Assembly (NCBI GenBank): GCA_036846005.1
Contig: DAIUCV010000014.1
Location: 1 to 16,704 of the forward strand
Origin: DATEXQ01 sp036846005
Lineage (GTDB): Bacteria; Patescibacteriota; Microgenomatia; UBA8517
Length of the DNA: 16,704 nucleotides
Direction of reading: 5' to 3'
Both the position numbers and the translations under genes were made by a program. Below, piece after piece: positions 14,194-16,704 of the stretch (positions are counted from its first letter, which is position 1; each line of letters starts with the position of its first letter). The notes under the pieces are model-generated. The model worked only from the letters and a program-made list of their open reading frames with translations. It ran no database searches and was not told the origin of the DNA.

Positions 14194-16704
14194 TTACTTC
14201 CCTACCCAATTATTTTCCAGCCAACTTTTGGGGATATATACACCCATATTCCCAAAAACAAATGCGTCAGTTTTTCTTGCTGCAGGGACAGTAATTTCAA
14301 ATAAGGTATCCTGAGGGTTATTCGTAAACGGGACTTTATAATAATTAATTAAATATCTAAATCCTGTATCTTCATTTGGGAGGGTATCAAAGGAGATATT
14401 AAATTTGTCTTTCTGATCGGTTACTACTGACAAAAATTTTACTGCTTCCCTTTTATAATACAAACTATTGGAATTATTTTTTAATATTTTAAACGGATAT
14501 TGTAAAAGAATTAAAACCAATGCTCCTAAGATGAGAATACCCGTTTTTACTTTACCTTCTTTCCATAATTTTGAGATAAAAAGAGATATCGAAAGAACGA
14601 TAATGGTAATAAGATAAATAAAATAATATTCTGAAGGTCTTTGGCCATAGAAGGCAAAGCCAATCGGAAAAAATAACCAAGAAAGCAAAAGTCCGATCAA
14701 TATTTTTCTTTTTTCTCTTTCTTCTTCCCGTTTTTGTAAAAAATATAAAATAGAAATTATAAAAAAGAAAAATATAACGCTAATAAATAATCCTACATTA
14801 AGCGAGGATATGAAGGATACGAAATTTCTCCATACGGGAAGGAAAGCAAGAAAATCTTTCTCTTTTGTGACTTCAGCAAACAACAATATTTGCTTTAAAT
14901 TAATAAAACCGTGTCTCAAATCAAAAATAAAAAGGGGGATAAATGGAATCAGAGAACCGAAAACTACTAATCCGATATTTTTTAGAGATTTCCAGATGTT
15001 TTTTATAGGGTTTGCCAAAAAAGGTAAGACCAAAGGTGATAACAACAGAAACTGAACATGAAAGCTTATTCCCAATCCCAAAAGTAATCCGAATATTAAA
15101 AATTGCATATTGTTTTTAAATTTCCACAACGAAAAAATAAGCGCTATAAAAAACAAGGGTATAAGAAGTGGATTCCAGGCTATGGTATCAATTGAAATTG
15201 CAGCTGAAATNNNNNNNNNNNNNNNNNNNNNNNNNNNNNNNNNNNNNNNNNNNNNNNNNNNNNNNNNNNNNNNNNNNNNNNNNNNNNNNNNNNNNNNNNN
15301 NNNNNNNNNNAATAACTCTTTAATTGCCCAGGCATCTCTTTCTTGATCCCACCCAAAAAGTACTCTTTTATCCAAATTGTAAAACCTAAGAATTAAAAAT
15401 ATCGCGAAAACTACCAGTACGGGAATGTATTTAAGTAATCTTTTTTTTGTTTGATTATCTAGGCGGTTGATGATTAAAAATAAAATCCATCCGATCAAAA
15501 ACGCTACGGTAACCACATTAAATATTTTTTCTATTGGTGTCTGAACGATCTGCCACGAAATAAAATTCTCTCCGTCTCTTAGAGATGCCTGATCAAGGCA
15601 AACTCTCCCTAAACATTCGTTGTAAGAAGTTTCCTGTGAACCATTGATATTTAATTTATAAGCGCCAGGAAAATATCCGAGTCTAAAGATGATATTTTTG
15701 GCAGTTATTTTACTTTTATCCAGCGTAAATTTGAGTAAACCATAGGTATTGCCAGAATTTATCAACTCTCCCTTTATTATATTTCCGCTCGAATCAGATA
15801 CTAAAGGTGTAGTAAAATAACAAGCTTCTGGAGCATCAACATAAACTATATCATCTCCCAATGTCGTGGTTGTATATCTGTTGTAGTGAAGTTTTTCAAA
15901 GTCGCTATACCTATATATTTCCTCTGCTGTAATCGGTTGAGGCAATAGATTATTTCTGTTTCCAATGATTGCAAGTGTAATTAAAAATAGAATTATAATC
16001 CAATAAATAATACCTTTAAGTCTTACCAAAAAATAACCGCTTAGAGCACTAATAAAAAATACGGCAATACCTAAAAGTCTCCATGGAAATTGAATTTGCT
16101 GTATTATCGGTACTGCTTGCCATATTGGATCGGAATTAGGCAGCATCATAAAGATGGTGAATGTGGCTAAAACAAAAAGAATAATTAGCCAAAGATTTTT
16201 CGAGAAATAAAATTCTATATGCTTCCTATTTTTATATAATTGATATACAAGAAAAATCAGAACAAAACCCAATAGCACCCATTGAGAATAACCCAACATA
16301 AAAGACATGCCGTCATTTACTGTCCCAGGAGCAGAATAAAAATAACCCCATTTCGAACGAATTAACTGCCAAAATTCTGGAAAGTGTTCTGTATATTTTA
16401 CAATATCCACTTTACCTATTTTTGTGAACTTCTCTTCTAATAAAGCTGGTCCTATAAAAAACGCACCCATACCGAATGAGCTAATGAATGTTATAAATAA
16501 GAATAAAGATCGTTTTCCTATTATTTTTATTTTTTGCGAATAAAGTTTAAATATTAAATATCCCAACACAATCGGCATCATAAACATCACTGAAAAATTG
16601 TGGGATATTGTCAAAAGACCTCCTAGAAGCGAAGTTATAAAAGCCAGAAAATACCTTTTATTATCTTCGCTCTTGAAAAGAAGCGAAAACAAGAAAAGAT
16701 ATAT
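14194..16704 (-). CDS. YfhO/PTPS-related membrane protein fused to a GT39-like glycosyltransferase (5' partial, contains gap)
   Basis: The reading frame is open to the window edge, so the true start lies outside. The TTG at 16692 is only an in-frame codon. Numbering from the edge (836 residues, TAA stop): residues 1 to about 255 are membrane helices with the FPWRLLG motif typical of the 6-pyruvoyl-tetrahydropterin-synthase-related/YfhO membrane family, which is not the PTPS enzyme. Residues about 255-390 look like an extracytoplasmic beta domain (GYFPGAYKLNING, like YfhO's 'PGW.v.vnG'; three cysteines near EACYF and NECLGRVC). A closing helix lies at about 397-412. A second protein type then starts: a helix at 425-441 followed by FGWDQERDAW, whose acidic residues D453, E455 and D457 sit where GT39 enzymes carry the catalytic acid in the first outer loop. 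Residues 465-498 are gap. After it come IAWNP, FDLRHGF and RPSEYYF, familiar from GT39-like proteins, then an outer C-terminal tail. Substrate is unknown; GT39 enzymes use polyprenyl-phosphate sugars. A 40-base space separates it from the next gene. Confidence 0.8.
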   Translation of the reverse strand: MYLFLFSLLFKSEDNKRYFLAFITSLLGGLLTISHNFSVMFMMPIVLGYLIFKLYSQKIKIIGKRSLFLFITFISSFGMGAFFIGPALLEEKFTKIGKVDIVKYTEHFPEFWQLIRSKWGYFYSAPGTVNDGMSFMLGYSQWVLLGFVLIFLVYQLYKNRKHIEFYFSKNLWLIILFVLATFTIFMMLPNSDPIWQAVPIIQQIQFPWRLLGIAVFFISALSGYFLVRLKGIIYWIIILFLITLAIIGNRNNLLPQPITAEEIYRYSDFEKLHYNRYTTTTLGDDIVYVDAPEACYFTTPLVSDSSGNIIKGELINSGNTYGLLKFTLDKSKITAKNIIFRLGYFPGAYKLNINGSQETSYNECLGRVCLDQASLRDGENFISWQIVQTPIEKIFNVVTVAFLIGWILFLIINRLDNQTKKRLLKYIPVLVVFAIFLILRFYNLDKRVLFGWDQERDAWAIKELXXXXXXXXXXXXXXXXXXXXXXXXXXXXXXXXXXISAAISIDTIAWNPLLIPLFFIALIFSLWKFKNNMQFLIFGLLLGLGISFHVQFLLLSPLVLPFLANPIKNIWKSLKNIGLVVFGSLIPFIPLFIFDLRHGFINLKQILLFAEVTKEKDFLAFLPVWRNFVSFISSLNVGLFISVIFFFFIISILYFLQKREEEREKRKILIGLLLSWLFFPIGFAFYGQRPSEYYFIYLITIIVLSISLFISKLWKEGKVKTGILILGALVLILLQYPFKILKNNSNSLYYKREAVKFLSVVTDQKDKFNISFDTLPNEDTGFRYLINYYKVPFTNNPQDTLFEITVPAARKTDAFVFGNMGVYIPKSWLENNWVGK
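15211..15310. other. Assembly gap (100 N)
   Basis: Exactly 100 undetermined bases, a conventional placeholder for a scaffold join of unknown or estimated size. It falls inside the GT39-like half of the large membrane gene, between WAIKEL and ISAAISIDTIAW. As 100 is not a multiple of three, the shared frame on both sides is informative only if the true length leaves the same remainder. Confidence 0.98.

Noticed and set aside
14194..16704. Biopterin or queuosine-pathway role for the PTPS-related protein
   Set aside because: The family name is historical. This is a polytopic membrane protein with none of the zinc-binding histidines of the soluble PTPS enzyme evident.
1..16704. Alternative genetic code with TGA read as an amino acid
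   Set aside because: TGA cleanly ends the genes at 730 and 7731 at the expected ends of their families, and the other frames stay intact under the standard bacterial code.

Overview
The window is an AT-rich stretch of bacterial chromosome with fourteen genes, all on the minus strand, packed end to end from position 16704 down to 5. Nearly all are glycosyltransferases or polytopic membrane proteins for building and exporting surface glycans. Several features suggest a Candidate Phyla Radiation (Patescibacteria) genome, most likely of the Microgenomates type: a YfhO/6-pyruvoyl-tetrahydropterin-synthase-related membrane protein, several GT39-like membrane glycosyltransferases, a run of short GT2 enzymes, almost no Shine-Dalgarno sites, and a 100-N scaffold gap typical of metagenome assembly. 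This assignment comes from gene style, not from a marker gene. TGA ends two genes (at 730 and 7731), so the TGA-to-glycine recoding seen in some CPR lineages does not apply here.

Layout in transcription order. 16704-14194: an incomplete membrane protein that appears to fuse a YfhO/PTPS-related part with a GT39-like part, interrupted by the gap. 14153-13392: a dolichyl-phosphate-glucose-synthase-like GT2. 13376-11847: a GT39 (ArnT/PMT-like) transferase. 11814-10330: a Wzx-type flippase. 10367-8652: an unassigned polytopic protein that may be a GT-C enzyme. 8630-6003: three GT2 enzymes (WaaE-like, rhamnosyltransferase-like, WaaE-like). 6003-4972: a GT4 enzyme. 4949-4140: an unrecognised membrane protein. 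4134-2545: another GT39-like enzyme. 2484-5: three more GT2 enzymes, the last resembling polyprenyl-phosphate hexose synthases.

A coherent reading, by inference: the soluble GT2 and GT4 enzymes assemble an oligosaccharide on a lipid carrier at the inner membrane face; the Wzx-like protein flips it; the two DPM/ALG5-like GT2 enzymes charge polyprenyl phosphate with single sugars; and the GT39-like enzymes use those donors outside the membrane to decorate glycan, lipid or protein. No initiating phosphoglycosyltransferase, recognisable Wzy polymerase, ligase or sugar-nucleotide synthesis gene is present, so the pathway is incomplete within the window.

Gene spacing runs from a 38-base overlap to 60 bases. 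No stretch over 300 bases lacks a gene. I found no RNA genes, CRISPR array, insertion sequence, attachment site, convincing promoter or terminator. The most notable points are the probable fusion at the 5' end, the gap that is probably undersized, and two membrane proteins without a family name (8652-10367 and 4140-4949).
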